A stretch of 59,960 bases of DNA from JAVJSD01 sp040219575 (GTDB lineage: Bacteria > Planctomycetota > Planctomycetia > Pirellulales > Pirellulaceae). The stretch covers positions 1-59,960 of the forward strand of contig JAVJSD010000117.1 of the NCBI GenBank assembly GCA_040219575.1, in the 5' to 3' direction. Below, piece after piece: positions 59,883-59,960 of the stretch (position 1 is its first letter; each line of letters opens with the position of its first letter). Below the pieces are notes generated by a model, which saw only the letters and a program-made list of their open reading frames with translations, ran no database searches and had not been told where the DNA came from. Position numbers and translations under genes: made by a program.

Positions 59883-59960
59883 ATGTCTACTGGGAAGTCT
59901 GCGTCCATCCAGGAACACTTTGCCGAGCTCACGGATCCGCGGCGTCGTGAGCCAACCTAT
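59883..59960 (+). mobile_element. 5' end of an ISAs1-family transposase gene, cut by the window edge
   Basis: ATG at 59883 with GGGAGG upstream; the reading frame gives IQEHFAELTDPRRREPTY, the typical start of ISAs1-type (DDE-associated) transposases. Only 26 residues are visible. Terminal repeats and target duplication cannot be identified here; the element's left end must lie between about 59760 and 59882. Confidence 0.7.

Overview
The window looks like chromosomal DNA of a planctomycete, probably a Pirellulales-type lineage; this is inferred from gene content and not from any search. Pointers are high GC, an FhcB/FwdB-type C1 gene, planctomycete-style chimeras (redoxin plus c-type haem plus copper monooxygenase; sialidase and sialate esterase), very small conserved proteins, many TTG/GTG starts, and gaps filled with short interspersed repeats. 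No rRNA, tRNA or CRISPR array was recognised.

Layout. 0.2-5.6 kb (minus strand): sialidase, YihY/BrkB membrane protein, sodium:solute symporter with a DUF3311-like small partner, and a class IV aminotransferase. 5.8-14 kb (plus): tyrA overlapping purL, a small exported protein, purQ, a second symporter and a Gfo/Idh/MocA oxidoreductase. 14.6-19.4 kb: a two-gene NifJ-like 2-oxoacid:ferredoxin oxidoreductase (alpha-gamma fusion, then ferredoxin-beta fusion with an extra C-terminal domain) followed by two small genes. 19.8-29 kb: rsgA, a redoxin/cytochrome/copper protein, a 29-residue basic protein, an EamA transporter, an FtsX-like permease, an MFS transporter, a 2-hydroxyacid dehydrogenase and an EVE protein. 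29.5-36 kb: a DksA-type protein, a UvrD/PcrA helicase, fhcB, nadD and a purine nucleoside phosphorylase. 36-39 kb (minus): sialate O-acetylesterase and a three-gene unknown cassette joined by two ATGA overlaps. 39-47.8 kb: a YgiQ-type radical SAM protein, a repeat-rich gap, two small genes among large palindromic elements, a big secreted esterase and small membrane/zinc-ribbon proteins. 48-58.3 kb: HD phosphohydrolase, VOC protein, tilS, a methyltransferase, a frameshifted four-helix-bundle gene, an HDOD-GGDEF protein and a four-gene ABC transporter cluster. 58.3-60 kb: unknown genes and the start of an ISAs1-type transposase, cut by the window edge.

How the genes fit together. Most are housekeeping (purine, aromatic amino acid and NAD synthesis, tRNA modification, ribosome maturation, repair) with planctomycete-style extras (sialic-acid handling, C1 transfer on tetrahydromethanopterin, ferredoxin-linked oxoacid oxidation).

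The strongest unexplained signal lies between the genes: about ten families of short, mostly palindromic or tandem elements. Several sit directly against start codons, one is translated as part of purQ, and one forms palindromes of 100-190 bp in three copies. The main coding unknown is the three-gene cassette at 37.5-39.0 kb.
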